Shown here: positions 46,849-58,721 of the stretch, one piece after another
How positions within the stretch are numbered: the stretch's first letter is position 1
Layout of the letters: every line of letters starts with the position of its first letter
From: Diphasiastrum complanatum
Taxonomy: Eukaryota; Streptophyta; Lycopodiopsida; Lycopodiales; Lycopodiaceae
Assembly (NCBI GenBank): GCA_029204225.1
Contig: CM055108.1
Coordinates: forward strand, 21,767,644 to 21,831,643
DNA: 64,000 bases
Reading direction: 5' to 3'
The notes under the pieces: model-generated
The model's database searches: none
Told to the model about the DNA's origin: nothing
What the model saw: the letters and a program-made list of their open reading frames with translations, nothing else
Program-made: the position numbers and the translations under genes

Positions 46849-46938
46849 TTAAAAGGCATAGAAGTCCTTCCCGAAACAGAGGAAGGTGAGATTATAGAAG
46901 TGTCCCCTTATCAATTCCTAATACTGATACTAAAAATA
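46849..46938 (+). pseudogene. Ulp1-like gene tail, copy B
   Basis: The short frame KGIEVLPETEEGEIIEV corresponds to the sequence just downstream of the Ulp1-like copy C stop (KKGIEVLPST then EGDII, minus strand 54340-54285). Only this tail survives, directly right of an LTR. It faces the minus-strand unrecognised gene copy B, the same arrangement as copy A. Confidence 0.45.
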
Positions 46939-47099
46939 TAGAAAAATTGACTGAACAGAGATCCATTTGTAAATAGAGATACATCCAAAAAAAATAAAAA
47001 TACAATCATTTTACATGTAAACAACCCGTTTATGGGGTTTTTATTGATATCAATATAGACTCTTAAAATCAGGTTGTGTCCATAGTGTAATATTGGAAT

Positions 47100-48230
47100 G
47101 CAATTTTCTATATTGATAAAAAGACATGATGATTGGCATGTATTTGCTGATAGTGAATCTCAGTGTTCTTGCCTTTGTTTGCTCTGCTCGGTCCGGAACC
47201 ATCTTGGTTTACAGGAACTTGTTCTGACTGTCCACTGGCTTCCAAGTCTTGATCGAGTGGCACCCATTTACCTTTATTTTTTTTTCATCTTTGATAATGG
47301 AAGCATAAGCTCAACAATTGTTTTTCAATCTAATAACGAAAGCACATGGAAGACATTTTAATTCTGCATTCTATTTCTCCATTTGATCTCTTGTCCCAGC
47401 CTTCATCCATAAGTTTAGATAATAAACTATCTGATAAATTTTTGCATACAAACATTGTTGGGGTTTTGTGTACTTTGACACTTGAAAAGAAATCCACAAA
47501 TATATTCAAGGAAATAAACCAACTCAATTTGATTGTTTTTTATCCTGTGCTTATTAATGGATTTTTTACATCATTATATATCTTGCAACGAAACGATTCT
47601 GAAACTGCAACATCTCGTGCAACCCATTCATCACTTTTAAAACTAGGTAATAAAATCGGGACTATTTGTCCAAAATCTCTTTTTTTATCAGGGTTGTACA
47701 TTGATTCATAAAAAAAGATCCCACTATCAACGAGATCTTTTGCAATTCTACCTCGATATTGCAACTGTCCAATATTAGTGTGAATAACATCTAACACACC
47801 TGCTAGAGATCCACTAGGCTCCCATTCATTTATGTTGGATGGATAAAAATCTGCAAGAAATTAATAATCAGATTGGCAAGTTTACTATTAGATATTTATG
47901 AATGACAAAAATCTAAGTATAAAAAATATCAATACTCACAGTTGTTTTTTTTGTGATCCTGACAGTTGAATCCTTGCACATTTATCTCTGAATGCATATA
48001 TACTTGTTGGACTAGAATTTCAAAAAATAGATTTTCCTCCTGATGATGTTTAGAAATCCAAAATTCTGGTCTTCCTATAAGATCGAAATGATAGTTTTGA
48101 CCTTTTGCTTTTTCGAAATGCTCCTTATAAGCTTTTGAAGAGGGTTAGGTAGGGCACCTAGACCTGTGTGGACCAAAAAATTCAAGAAGAGGCTTGCCAA
48201 TGCCATCTATTTGAGATCTAGTCATCATTT
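47100..48230 (-). pseudogene. Unrecognised three-exon gene, copy B
   Basis: Homologue of 7149-8468. The segment ending at 47940 reads YMHSEINVQGFNCQDHK, then donor T|GTGAGT, an 89-bp intron, acceptor TTGCAG, and an exon from 47850 with NINEWEP (next to the acceptor), LAGVLDVIHTNIGQLQYRG, DSGIFFYESMY, SDEWVARDVAVSESFRCK, SWFISLNIFVDFFS and RIKMSS. VPLDQDLEASGQ near 47250 matches PLDQDLQMDGH of copy A. Stops interrupt at about 47605-47540 and 47345. Same exon structure and intron position as copy A; function unknown. Confidence 0.5.
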
Positions 48231-48479
48231 TGAGGTCATAGCCACATTGTTTCTTACAATTCCATTGTATTAGAGTGATTTGTAGATTCTTTGAGTGTTT
48301 CACATGTGCCAAAAATAGTTTGACACAAACTTCTCCTAAACTCCATTTGATGAGAGGTTGTTCTAGTTTCAGAGAGATTGGTAGAGCTAGTGAGATCCAT
48401 CTCACATTTTGTTGCAAGATCTTGCATAGGAGTTGGTTGTACACCATTCAAGGATCCTATAGTGAGAGAGAAGCAACAT

Positions 48480-49014
48480 TTATTGTCTCATTACAAGGAG
48501 TCTTCACTACTTTTGATGGCATGCATGGGTTCCTACCTATTGAAATCTAGTGAAAGACTATCTACCTCCAACTATTCTATTTGGAAGGTTAGAATGGAGT
48601 CAATCTTGATACTCCAAGATGTGATGGACATTGTATGTGGGATTGAGGAGGAGCCTAAAGTCCTTCAAGAAGTAAAAAATTTAAGAAGAGAGCTAGGATG
48701 GCTCTCCATTATATCAAGATGAATGTTTCCAATGAAGTGTTGAGAGAGATTGGCTCATGTACCACATCCAAGGAGGCTTGGGACACATTGAAATCCATCT
48801 ATGAGGCAAGGAACACATCAAGGTTGCTCACACTAAGGAGTCAAATTTTTAAAAAGCTTCCAAAGGAGTGATGTGAGTGCCTCAGATTATGTTTTGAGAG
48901 TCAAAGATCTTCATAGAGCTTGCTTGCATAGGAGACAACTTCAATTCAAAGGAGCTAGTGCAAGTGATCCTAAATGGATTGAAAGATGAGTTTGAAAATC
49001 TAATGCAATCAAGG
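48480..49014 (+). pseudogene. Copia gag fragment
   Basis: NYSIWKVRMESILILQDVMD (about 48568) matches the gag N-terminus of the young element (57894 on). After frameshifts, KMNVSNEVLREIGSC, TSKEAWDTLKSIYEARN and LTLRSQIFK follow in order. Sequence stops at 49014-49046, where an opposite-strand LTR begins. Confidence 0.8.
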
Positions 49015-49045
49015 AAGAATTGCAGTAGAAACTTCCTACTTCTAG

Positions 49046-50142
49046 TGCATGACTATGCCTATCAAAAATTGAACAAAGCAGTAGTGATGAAAATCACGTT
49101 CAATCTTTAGCAACTAACGTTGAGATTGCTAAACACTAAGTGATTACATAGCCAAACATGAAGTATTGAATTCTCAAACAATTTCTATCAATCACAAAAG
49201 CAATACACAGATGCATGCATTCTGAACATACTGAACGCAATAAGAAGATAATATTGATTCACAAAAACAAAATCAGATGCTAATGAGCGCAAAACAATAG
49301 CAAATAGAAACTGCGCACTCTAAGCTATCTCTGAGTAATTGAGAACAAGTCTGAACTAAGTGCAATGCTTATAAGCAGTGGCACAATAGTAATAGAGAGA
49401 GAGCTAACTATTCAAATGCTTCTTCTGATAATTCTGATAATTATCCTAAATTGTATGAATATGAACAACTATTTATACTAAGAAATTAGGTCGTCAATTG
49501 CAATTGTCAATTGGCTGGTGATCCATTGGCATCCATCCGGTTCCTTGTCGTTGATTGCTGATAAGCGGCAAAATTGGCTGTAAACGTTCTGTCTGTATAA
49601 ATGAACCATATTGTCACTTTTGCAGAAATGAACTAGAACAGCCACAACGACATTGTCGCAAAAAACGACAGTGTTGGTTTTTTTTACGAAAAATGCAAAA
49701 AAGGAGAAAATGCCTTTAAATCTCACTACACTTGCCAGAGTCATGTCCTTAGCATTTTGAGGCACTTTGGAGAAAGCGAAGAATGCGACATTCTATCAAG
49801 TGAAAATGTGACTCTGCATATTTGCTCGCAAATTCTGATAGACAAAAAATATGACATTCTGTTAAGTGAAAATGTGACTCTGCATATTTGCTTGCAAATT
49901 CATACAGCGAAAAATGCAAAAAATGACACTGCATTTTTACACGAGATTCCTGACGAGCAAAAAAGCCAAAGTGAGAGAAAATGCGACACTATGGTAAAAC
50001 TCTGTGTATTTTTGCAGAATGTGTAAAAACACTTAAAAAATTGCAGACTGTAAAAACACGAGAAAATTCGTAGGACTGGATAGTTAACAGATGAAGATTA
50101 AAACCGATTTTTTGATTAGTAAGAAGGAGAATAATCCAATAC
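49046..50142 (-). mobile_element. 3' LTR of a minus-strand copia
   Basis: On the minus strand AAAGGGGAG is followed by TATTGGATTATTCTCC near 50142, the polypurine tract then LTR start. The left end TGCATGAC at 49046 coincides with the LTR remnant at 2335. It contains duplicated GACATTCT..GAAAATGTGACTCTGC units at 49790-49885, and a short GA run at 49394-49403 that is hugely expanded in the sister fragment at 51601. Confidence 0.7.
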
Positions 50143-51478
50143 TCCCCTTTAATCTGAATCCTTGAATGCCTTGACCTTCAAACTTAGTTCTACACAGAAT
50201 CTTCTGTGTGTATCCAAACTTAATGCTTTGGTAAAAATATCAGCTGTCATATCTTGCATCCACACTCTTCATTGAGAACTTTGCTTATGACGAAATGATA
50301 CTTCAGTTCAATGTGCTTACTCTTGGAATGAGATCTAGGGTTGGCTGATAAAGCGATGGCACTTTGATTATTACAAAATAATGTCGTCGGAACATTTGAT
50401 TCAGACCAATATTTGAGAGTAAGTTTTTCAACCAAATTGTTTCCTTTGTAGCTTGAGAGGCTACGATATACTCTGATTCAGTGGAAGATAGAGCTATCGA
50501 AGATTGCTTGCGACTGTTCCAGAAAATTGGACCATTGTTGAGGAAGAATGTAAATCCGGAAGTAGATTTACGAGTGTCTACATCTCCTGCCCAACTCGCA
50601 TCTGTGTAACCACTAAAGAAATTGAGTTTGTTGTTCCCGACTGCTCCATAACAAATGCAAAAGTCCATAATAGCTCGAAGATATCTCATGACTTTGATAA
50701 GAGCCTTCCAATGTGTTCTATCAGGATTAGCCATAAACTAACTGAGAGAGCTGACTGCGAAAGTTATGTCTGGCCTAGTACAGATCATGGCATACATAAG
50801 AGATCCTATAATAGAATGGTAAGGATACTCACACATCTGCTGCTTCTCATGAACTGTTTGGGGACACTAGTCCTTTGACAATTTGAGTCCTGGTTCCATT
50901 GGCGAGAGAGCTTCTTTGCAATTGATCATATTATATATGACTAAAATGTTGTAGACATACTTCTGTTGTGTAATGTAGGTCAACTTCTGTTTTCTGTCTA
51001 TGTGGATTTGTATACCAAGGCATAAATGAGCTTCGCCCAGATCGGTCATGTCGAATTCGGAAGATAACATTATCTTAGCTTCTTTTATCAGATCGGTACT
51101 GTTGCTAAAAAGCAATGCATCATCCACATATAAAGTGATAATGATAAAAGACAGTTGCACTACTTTAAAGTAAACATTTGAATCTAGGTGTGTAGTCGTA
51201 ATCAATAAGGAAAGTATTGATTCTTTGAAACCATGCTCGAGCAGATTGCTTTAAGCCATAAAGTGCCTTATGGAGTGTGCACAGATGATTGTGTTTACCC
51301 TCGATAATATAACCTTTGGGTTGCACCATGTAAATGTCTTCTTCGATAACTCCATTGAGATATGTTGTCTGTATATCCATTTGATGTATTTCCAAATCTG
51401 CTGCAGCGACAAATGATAGCAAAAGTCGAATAGAAGAATGCTTGAATACTGGACTGAAAGTTTTAGTGTATTCGACAA

Positions 51479-51480
<2 letters not shown>
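50143..51480 (-). pseudogene. Ty1/copia RT-RNase H fragment
   Basis: Right to left: YTKTFSPVFKHSSIRLLLSF and LNGVIEEDIYMVQPKGY (RT, 51460-51310), LHKALYGLKQSARAWF; then TLYVDDALLFSN with the catalytic Asp pair (51120), GIQIHIDRKQKLTYI; RNase H GYTDASWAGDVDTRKSTSGF (50610-50550), SSIALSSTESEYIVASQATKE, and the HIELKYHFV end (50280). Gag, protease, integrase and the first RT block are gone: the RT frame joins an LTR fragment directly at 51480. Three frameshifts. Confidence 0.9.
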
Positions 51481-51758
<278 letters not shown>

Positions 51759-51918
51759 CCTCTAAAACTTAGAACTTAGAACTTTAGAACTTTAAAAAGT
51801 TTCTAACTTGGGACTTAAGATAACTTAAGATCACTTACTTCTAAGCTTAAGTTTCTTAAGTCTAAGTTCTAATCCTGAGTTTAAGTTATTTTATTATTTT
51901 AAGCTTCTACCCATGGAC

Positions 51919-52767
51919 TGTTAAAATTGACAAAAGCTAACTTGATCAAATCTTGTACATACCATTATGAGTGGTACATATCATCATTAGACATGTGTGG
52001 AGCCTATTCTCAAGTGTGAAATGAATGCATTTATCATTTAGATGAGTCATATAGGTTGTGCATACCATTTCATTTGAGATCTAGTGGCTAAAATGGCCAA
52101 AATCTAGTTTTCTAGCTATATGCCACTTGGCATCATTTTATTGGTAGGAAAAGCTATTTCACATGGATAGGAGTGATCTCACACGTGCCAAGGACTGCTC
52201 ACATGTGTGAAAACATCAGTAGTAGGTGAGATCCAACTTGTAGTAGATATTTGTGCAAGTCCCTATAAATTAGAAAAATTGCCTAAAATCAAGGGAGGTG
52301 GCTATAAGTTAGGAAACCTGGTCCATGTGCCATAATGATGATTATTGGTGGATCCTTTGATGAGTAGGCACTCTCACACGTGCCAAATCAGCTGAGTAAG
52401 CATCAGCTCTTGTGTATATATGGTGGCTCATTTGGCCATAATTGACAAGAAAGCTAAATCTTGGTTTTGGAGCAATTCTAGTCTATTCTCTCTATTTGTC
52501 TTGTGTTTTTATGCATTGATTTGGTTCTAAGCTTAGTATACTTTATTCTCAGCCTAATGTACGTACTCTGACAATTTTCACACGTGTGAAACTAGCAAGT
52601 ACAAGTCTTGATCAATAATGATTGTTCTTGTTAGATTTATTCATCTAGATTTGATCTAAATGCTATCTAATCTTGTGTAGATTGATAGGTTGATGTAATC
52701 TAACATCCAATCACACTTGTGGATATGATTCAGCTCTATTCTTGGTCCATTTTGCTGTACTTTGACA
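51919..52767 (+). mobile_element. 849-bp copia 5' LTR
   Basis: Starts TGTTAAAATTGAC, ends TTTGACA, and is immediately followed by a primer site at 52768. It matches the inverted 39792-40641 LTR end to end. It contains TTCACACGTGTGAA at 52577-52590. Confidence 0.88.
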
Positions 52768-52779
52768 TGGTATCGGAGC
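52768..52779 (+). promoter_or_regulatory. Copia primer-binding site
   Basis: TGGTATCGGAGC directly after the LTR; one change from the common TGGTATCAGAGC. Confidence 0.85.
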
Positions 52780-53930
52780 CAAGTACAAGTGCATTTGATC
52801 TAAACTATACCCAAATTGGCAGGTGTTTGGAAACAAGCTAATATTGAGGTAGCGAGTTTTAGCTAGAACCATTATATTCTACCAAATCTTGTTGCGGGCT
52901 ATAGGTGTACCTTCCACATGTGTGGGACCATACATAACCTGTTTTGGATAGTAAAATTCAGTTTGGTGCATTTTGAGATTCATACATCCAATTTGAGTTA
53001 ATATAGTGCATTTTTCAAGCTTTCACTTGCATTGTTTCTATTCCATTGATTTGTTCTTGGTTTAGATCAATCATATAGTTTATTTGAAGCTTGATTACAG
53101 TACATTAAAGCTTATTCTCTGACTTTTTGAGTGTACATTGAAGTTGAGAGAGAAAGAGTGCTATAATCCAAAGATTAAGGAGTGATATGCAAGGGGAGTG
53201 ATTGAAATCCATTATACCTTCATTCTAGATTTGTTCAAGAGTGAAAGGGCCGAGTCTAGAAGCATCCAAATGCTAGAAGACACTCTTGGATCAATCCTCC
53301 AAGTGAAATCTTAGTGAATTTCTAAAGCACAAACACTCATAAAGGCAAATCTACCAATACAAAGTGATAAGAATTGTTGGCAAGTATTGGGAGAGAAATT
53401 TGAGATCCAATTCACATTGTTCACCCCTACTCAAGTGTGTGAGTGTATTTTTTGACTTTAATTAAAGTCATAAATGTGAGTGAGACATATGTGTTGTGGT
53501 TGATCCAAAATTTTCAAGAGATCCTTCCTTTGTAGAGGACAAGAACTAGTAACTCAATTCTTGACTGTAGTGGAACAATTGTCTTATTAATTGTGATCAG
53601 ATCTTTCTAAGTGGCATTAGCTCTTTGTAAGCACATATCTTAGTGAGAGAGAAGCATCACATTTATGGAAATTTGAATTTCATTCCAACTCTAAAGAGGT
53701 AGAGTCATTGGTACTTGGGAGTCCAATAGGGGTGAATAAATTCAAATTTTTGAGCAAAATTTTGACATTATATGTATGAAAGTCAAATAAGTTCTATTCA
53801 AATTTCTTTGTGAGAGTGTGAGGGTCAAGTTGTGATCCCATTGGGAGTCTAGAACAGGGAGGAGTCCATATTTGAGTGTTCATACATGGTTTTTTGATTT
53901 TTTTTCAAAAACTAAACCACCGTAGCTAGT
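52780..53930 (+). mobile_element. Untranslated leader of truncated copia
   Basis: About 1.1 kb without ORF after the primer site. It shares words with the leader of the young element at 57083-57893 (GCAGGTGTTT, GATAGCAAGTTTT-like). Gag is not reached before unrelated sequence and an inverted LTR fragment at 54057. Confidence 0.55.
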
Positions 53931-54056
53931 TCCCCAAACTGCTTCTTTCTCTTCACACTGTAAATGGATTTCAAAGTCCTCTCAGCCCAGATTTGTCACT
54001 ACGATCCGCTCCGCTCAGCAATTGATGAACCACTGACAAATACCTGGCCAACTTTT

Positions 54057-54280
54057 CAGCAAGTATTGTAAATAACTCTGTACAGGCTAATTCTTCCTAT
54101 GTGTGGCTACTCGGCTAACCCAAGTAGTCGGCTACGGGATCAGTGCCCGATCAATATATCCTAACGGGTCACGTCCCGATCACAACCATATATAGTAAAC
54201 CAAATAAACTATACAGTAATTACATCATCACATTTAGAGCTTATACTAATGAATCAGATCAAAATTGATTTCTAACTAAG
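54057..54280 (-). mobile_element. LTR fragment, minus orientation
   Basis: Reverse complement of the 46375-46598 LTR, about 12 differences by eye. It abuts the downstream tail of Ulp1-like copy C. Confidence 0.75.
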
Positions 54281-54373
54281 AGGCCTCTTTGCTATAATAT
54301 CGCCTTCCTATGTACTAGGAAGGACTTCTATTCCTTTTTTATCATATATAATTATATCTGCATCCTGAGCAAC

Positions 54374-56036
54374 CTAAAAGGCTGTTAAGGCAGGAGCAGC
54401 TTGCTTTTGGGGGCCCTCGATTTCAAGTGCAACACTTAAATTGTTTTGTACATAGGTTCTGATCAACTCTTGCCGAAATCTATATACATTGTCAGGAGTA
54501 TACGGCTCAAGAGTGAACTGTCATCACAAAACACGTGAATCAGCAAATTACAAACAATGATAGTAAAGAAATATGAATCAGAATGATAGGAATTACAAAT
54601 AAACAGAATATTACCTTTTCAATATCTACATTCACTTGTAAATTATACCACTAAAAAAAGAGCTTTGTATTGTACTGGAACAAACCATGCACAACTGAAA
54701 GCATCTATTTGTTGTACACACTGCATATATTGAACGAAAATTAGTAATATTATGACAAAAAATTTATTTATGCTATGATAATATATTTAAACTAAAAAAA
54801 AAAAATACATGCATATCAGAGATAAATTGAATATACCTTGAGAGATTTAATGGTTATCTCTCCAATTGAGGTTGCCGTTGTCGGTATTTTTCGAACGACA
54901 TCATGAAGTAGAGAATCAAATTCTCTGTGTATTAGCAGCTGAGTTTACTTTTACACATAGAAAATTTGATACTCCCTCCTTATTTATCTTTACAGAAAGA
55001 ATGTTTAGGCTCCAATGCCAACTGCAACAATCAAAATAAAATTTAAAGCAATTCTTATTTATTGAAGCAATGCCGATTGCAACAATCCAAATTAAAGCAA
55101 CAAAAACAAACGAGCAATCCTTACTTACTCTCATTAGAAATCGAATAAAATTTTGCCACTGGACTGCATTCGATGAAATATATAGCCTTATCAAAATCGG
55201 CTTCTTTTGCCTTCTTCGCTCCCATAAAAAATGGACTAACAACAAAAACTAAACCATGAGAATCGGAAGTAATACTATTCTGCAAAAAAGATCCTCCGGC
55301 TTCTACTATTACATATGTAATCTTTGATGTTTTATATTTCAGTCGACACAAAATTGGGGACCTAATCTAAAGCTTCTATGTGAATCTGGAAAAAAGAAAT
55401 CAAAATAATTGCCGAGAAGATCAATTTTATTAGCTAAGTAAGCCTCGTACTGGTTAAAATGGTAAGAATCAAAATAAATTTGCGTAGGATCGTATGGAAT
55501 TCTGACAAAAATATTATGTACATGAGCAGAAAGAGAAGTAGATACAATATTTACAGATTTCTTGGTTATTTTGTCAAGCTCCTCTTGCGTAATTTTCACT
55601 TTTGATGAAGAAACTTTTTGAGGAGCTGGACGAATAACACAAGGAGGAGAGGGTGATTCTCGGTCTGAATCAGATTCTCCAGCATCTGATTCAGAGCTCA
55701 GGATGATGCAGGGTCTCTTGCCAAGAATAACTTTAGGAGGAAGGGAAGCAACTGGCCTTCGAGATCCAGCTTTCTTGGGAACAAGCTATCATCTTAAACA
55801 TTGTTGCATATGCTTCTCTATTGATGCTAGAAAAGTCACATGCCCCCTGAAGCAAAGTAGTGTCTAATACTTTTCCAACTTCATTCATAATGCTGTTAGT
55901 AACTGAAGCCTTAATATTTTCCATTTTGTTATTGTTTAACATTGATTTCATAGATTAAGAAGTCAAGATAGAGCCTAGAGAGTTTCCAATCGAAATCTCA
56001 TCAGCCAAATGGTCTTCAACAACCAATGCTAATCTG
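54374..56036 (-). pseudogene. Ulp1-like (C48) cysteine protease, copy C
   Basis: Minus strand. From an acceptor at about 56037: SVTNSIMNEVGKVLDTTLLQ and an acidic Ser/Asp linker (SSESDAGESDSDRESPSP), then ITQEELDKITKKSVNIV. VEAGGSFLQNSITSD (55300) aligns with copy A. Exon 55021-54837 carries the catalytic His (WHWSLNIL) and, after a 1-nt shift, the Asp motif (REFDSLLHD). Exon 54720-54615 has QQIDAFSCAW, the catalytic-Cys region with S-C-A where most Ulp1 proteins have D-C-G. Last exon 54517-54374: FTLEPYTPDNVYRFRQ to TAG, 47 residues. The exons keep GT..AG ends. In-frame stops and at least three frameshifts make this copy a pseudogene. Probably mobile-element derived rather than a host deSUMOylase. 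Confidence 0.7.
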
Positions 56037-56089
56037 CATTGCAAACATAATGTTCATGAAAATGTCAGTAGAAATTAGGATGCACTCTA

Positions 56090-56400
56090 TGTAGATGATG
56101 CATCAATTCTTTGTAGTGATACTCAATTGTTACTAACGATCATATTAGAAATAAATAAAGAGTTTGATATATTGATCTTGGATCAATACAGTATTGCAGG
56201 GCATATGAATTTCTAGAACAGATTTAAAAAAGTGATCTATTGAGCCAACAAAGCTATTTAAAAATATAGTTCAAAAACATAGAATGTATGATTGTAAGTC
56301 CATTTATTTACCAATGGATCCTAGAATTAAATTGACAAAGGACATGTGTCCCAAAACCAAATCTAAAGAGTTGGATATGTCTACATATTCATATCACACT
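56090..56400 (+). pseudogene. Older copia RT, left half (split by the young element)
   Basis: VDDASILCSDTQLL at 56093 is the catalytic Asp-Asp box region. Degenerate sequence follows, then MDPRIKLTKDMCPKTKSKEL (56320-56380), which precedes the Y-R-S/G-S-L motif in copia RT. It is cut at 56400 by the insertion and resumes at 61394. Confidence 0.75.
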
Positions 56401-57082
56401 TGTTAAAAATTCACAATTCTAGCTTGACTAGTTTTGGTCATATGACTTGTAAATAGTTAGATGGTCATGATGTGGCTTGTCACACGTGCCAAATAGCATA
56501 GGATTCCATTCATAAGGATGTTCTCAAGTAGACCTAAGTGTTAGAACCTTTGGAATGAGTCCAAATTATGCTTAGATACAAGGGAGAAAAAATAGGAGCT
56601 ATTTTTGGTAATTTTTGCATTGTTGAGGGATCTCCAAGATTCCAACCCTAACTTGGTAGGGATGAAAGATCCACCAAAATTAGCATTAGGGATAGGTTTA
56701 GGGCTACTCATACCTGCCCAAAACCGTGATGGATCATGTATATATAGGTGATGATATCTCACCAAAATCAATCAAGCAATTTCATGATTTTTCTCTCATA
56801 ATGGTGCAATTGCTCTCTATGTTCATAATTGTTTGAGTGCTTGTGATTACTAATGATTATAGGATTGAATGTAGGTCTGGTGTACAGTACTCAGACTGTG
56901 GGAGGCCGTACTTTCACACGTGTGAAGCCTTCTTCAAGGATTTGGGCCATTTAGTGAGGTTCAAGCATAGATTTTTGATGGATTTTGATGGTTCAACTTG
57001 TGCTAATCTTATGAAATCATAATCTATTGTTTTCCTCATCATTTCAAGTGTTTTAGGATCCTTATTTGCTGTAATTTTTACA
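56401..57082 (+). mobile_element. 5' LTR of young copia element (682 bp)
   Basis: TG...CA boundaries, TGTTAAAAATTCAC to TTTTTACA. Aligned by eye with the 3' LTR it shows two differences. Contains TTCACACGTGTGAA at 56913-56926 and a TATATATAGG TATA-like stretch near 56740. Target duplication acact at 56396-56400. Confidence 0.97.
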
Positions 57083-57094
57083 TGGTATCAGAGC
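57083..57094 (+). promoter_or_regulatory. Copia primer-binding site
   Basis: TGGTATCAGAGC immediately after the LTR, complementary to the initiator-Met tRNA 3' end. Confidence 0.95.
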
Positions 57095-57893
57095 CTAAAG
57101 GCTGAAATGAGCTAAATCCTTGGTTTTCATTCAATTTGATCACAATTTTTGATCTAAATCTTGTGTAGATTGGATCTTAGCATCTAGTATTGATTCTAGA
57201 ACTCAAAGTGAGTCAAATACATTGGAGATTGGTGTTGTGTGACTTCATTTGCAGGTGTTTAGGTGTCTAAAACCAGAGGCAAAGTTGAATTCAATTCACA
57301 TTACCAAGATAGCAAGTTTTGCTTGCTCCAAGCATTGATTTCTAAGCGAGTTTTGGAGGTGATTTCATAGAGAAGGCTTTCTAGCATTCAAGGAGAGGGA
57401 AGATCAGAGTTTTGGGGACTCTTCAAGGCTGTTCTAAGGTGTAGTAGGCACCTCCTAAAGTGATTTAGTTTCAGTCCAACCATTGCTTGACTTATGCACC
57501 AAATTAGATCAATTTTTCATCAATTTTGATCATTTTTTGCTTGTGATTGGATAGTAGATTGTGTTGCATCCTCATTAAGTTCCATTTAGATCTTTTACAA
57601 GTGATTTTGGAAGTATATTAGGTTGCTGAAATTCACTCTTGATCAGATCATTTGGAAGCTTTAATGTTCTTTATAGAAAGAGGGGCAATTCTACTAGTAT
57701 TGTCTACTTCAATCAAGCAAGTGCATTGTTTCTAGTATTCTATGATTTGATTTTGTTAGAGATCATTCTTAGATCTTTATAGGAAGTCTATTACTGATCT
57801 TTTCAGGTCCCTAAGAAGTGGAATAAGGTAGACCTTCAATCAAATCAATAGAAGTAACCTTCATTTGTGTCAAGTCCTTGATTAGGAGACTAG

Positions 57894-58721
57894 ATGGCAT
57901 CTATAAATGCATATCTTTTGGATACTAATGAAAGGCTCAACAAAACTAACTATTCCATATGGAAAGTTAGAATGGAATCTATCATGATCATGCAAGATCT
58001 GATGGAAATTGTAAATGGTAAGGAGGGTGAACCTATTCATCCTCAAGAAAAAGCCAAATACATCAAGAGGTGCAATGTTGCACTACATTGCATAAAAATG
58101 AATGTTGCAAATGAACTCTTAAGAGAGGTAGGAGATTGCACTTCAGCTCAAGATGCTTGGGAGACTTTGCAAAAGGTCTATGAATCCAAGAACCAAACTA
58201 GAATGTTAGCTTTGAAGAATCAAATCTATAGAAGCTATCAAAAGAAAGGAGAGAGTGCACATACTTTTGTCCTAAGAGTAAAAGAATTGAACAAAGAGCT
58301 AGCCTTTATAGATGAACCTATCAAGGATGAAGAGCTTGTTCAACTCATATTGAATGGACTAAGCTTTGAATTTGACAATTTGGTTCATGGATATGCAATT
58401 ATGGGTAAGCTACCCATACTTGAAGAACTCCAAGGCACGCTCATGGCCGAGGAATCAAGAAGGAGCCAAATGCAAGAGAGGATGGATAGGCTTTCCATCC
58501 AAGGTGGAGATGACCAAGCTCTATTCACCAAAGGCAAAGGCAAGTCCAAAGGCAAAGGATCAACATTCAAGAAGTCTACAAAGCTTGAGGATCAAGAAGG
58601 ACCCCCAAAGGCATCTCCATCAACCACCAAAGTCAAGAAGGACAAATCAAGTGTAGCAAGATGGGGCATTATGCCTCGGAATGCTTCAAGAGGAAGCAAG
58701 ATCAAAGCCAAGCCAACATGA
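57894..58721 (+). CDS. Gag of young copia element
   Basis: 275 residues from ATG 57894, after an 800-bp leader. It has a DUF4219-like start (LNKTNYSIWKVRMESIMI), then the UBN2 core (SAQDAWETLQKVYESKNQTR, GESAHTFVLRVKELNKEL, LVQLILNGLSFEFDNLVHGY) and a Lys-rich tail (KGKGKSKGKGS). Gag forms the virus-like particle. The frame runs past the expected zinc knuckle in the wrong phase: the knuckle's downstream part (CSKMGHYASEC) is in the pol frame at 58650. The first knuckle Cys is absent, so RNA binding is probably impaired. Confidence 0.92.
   Translation: MASINAYLLDTNERLNKTNYSIWKVRMESIMIMQDLMEIVNGKEGEPIHPQEKAKYIKRCNVALHCIKMNVANELLREVGDCTSAQDAWETLQKVYESKNQTRMLALKNQIYRSYQKKGESAHTFVLRVKELNKELAFIDEPIKDEELVQLILNGLSFEFDNLVHGYAIMGKLPILEELQGTLMAEESRRSQMQERMDRLSIQGGDDQALFTKGKGKSKGKGSTFKKSTKLEDQEGPPKASPSTTKVKKDKSSVARWGIMPRNASRGSKIKAKPT

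Noticed and set aside
56541-57022. 76- and 61-codon frames repeated at 60847-61328
   Set aside because: They lie wholly inside the two LTR copies; duplicated because the LTR is, not because they are genes.
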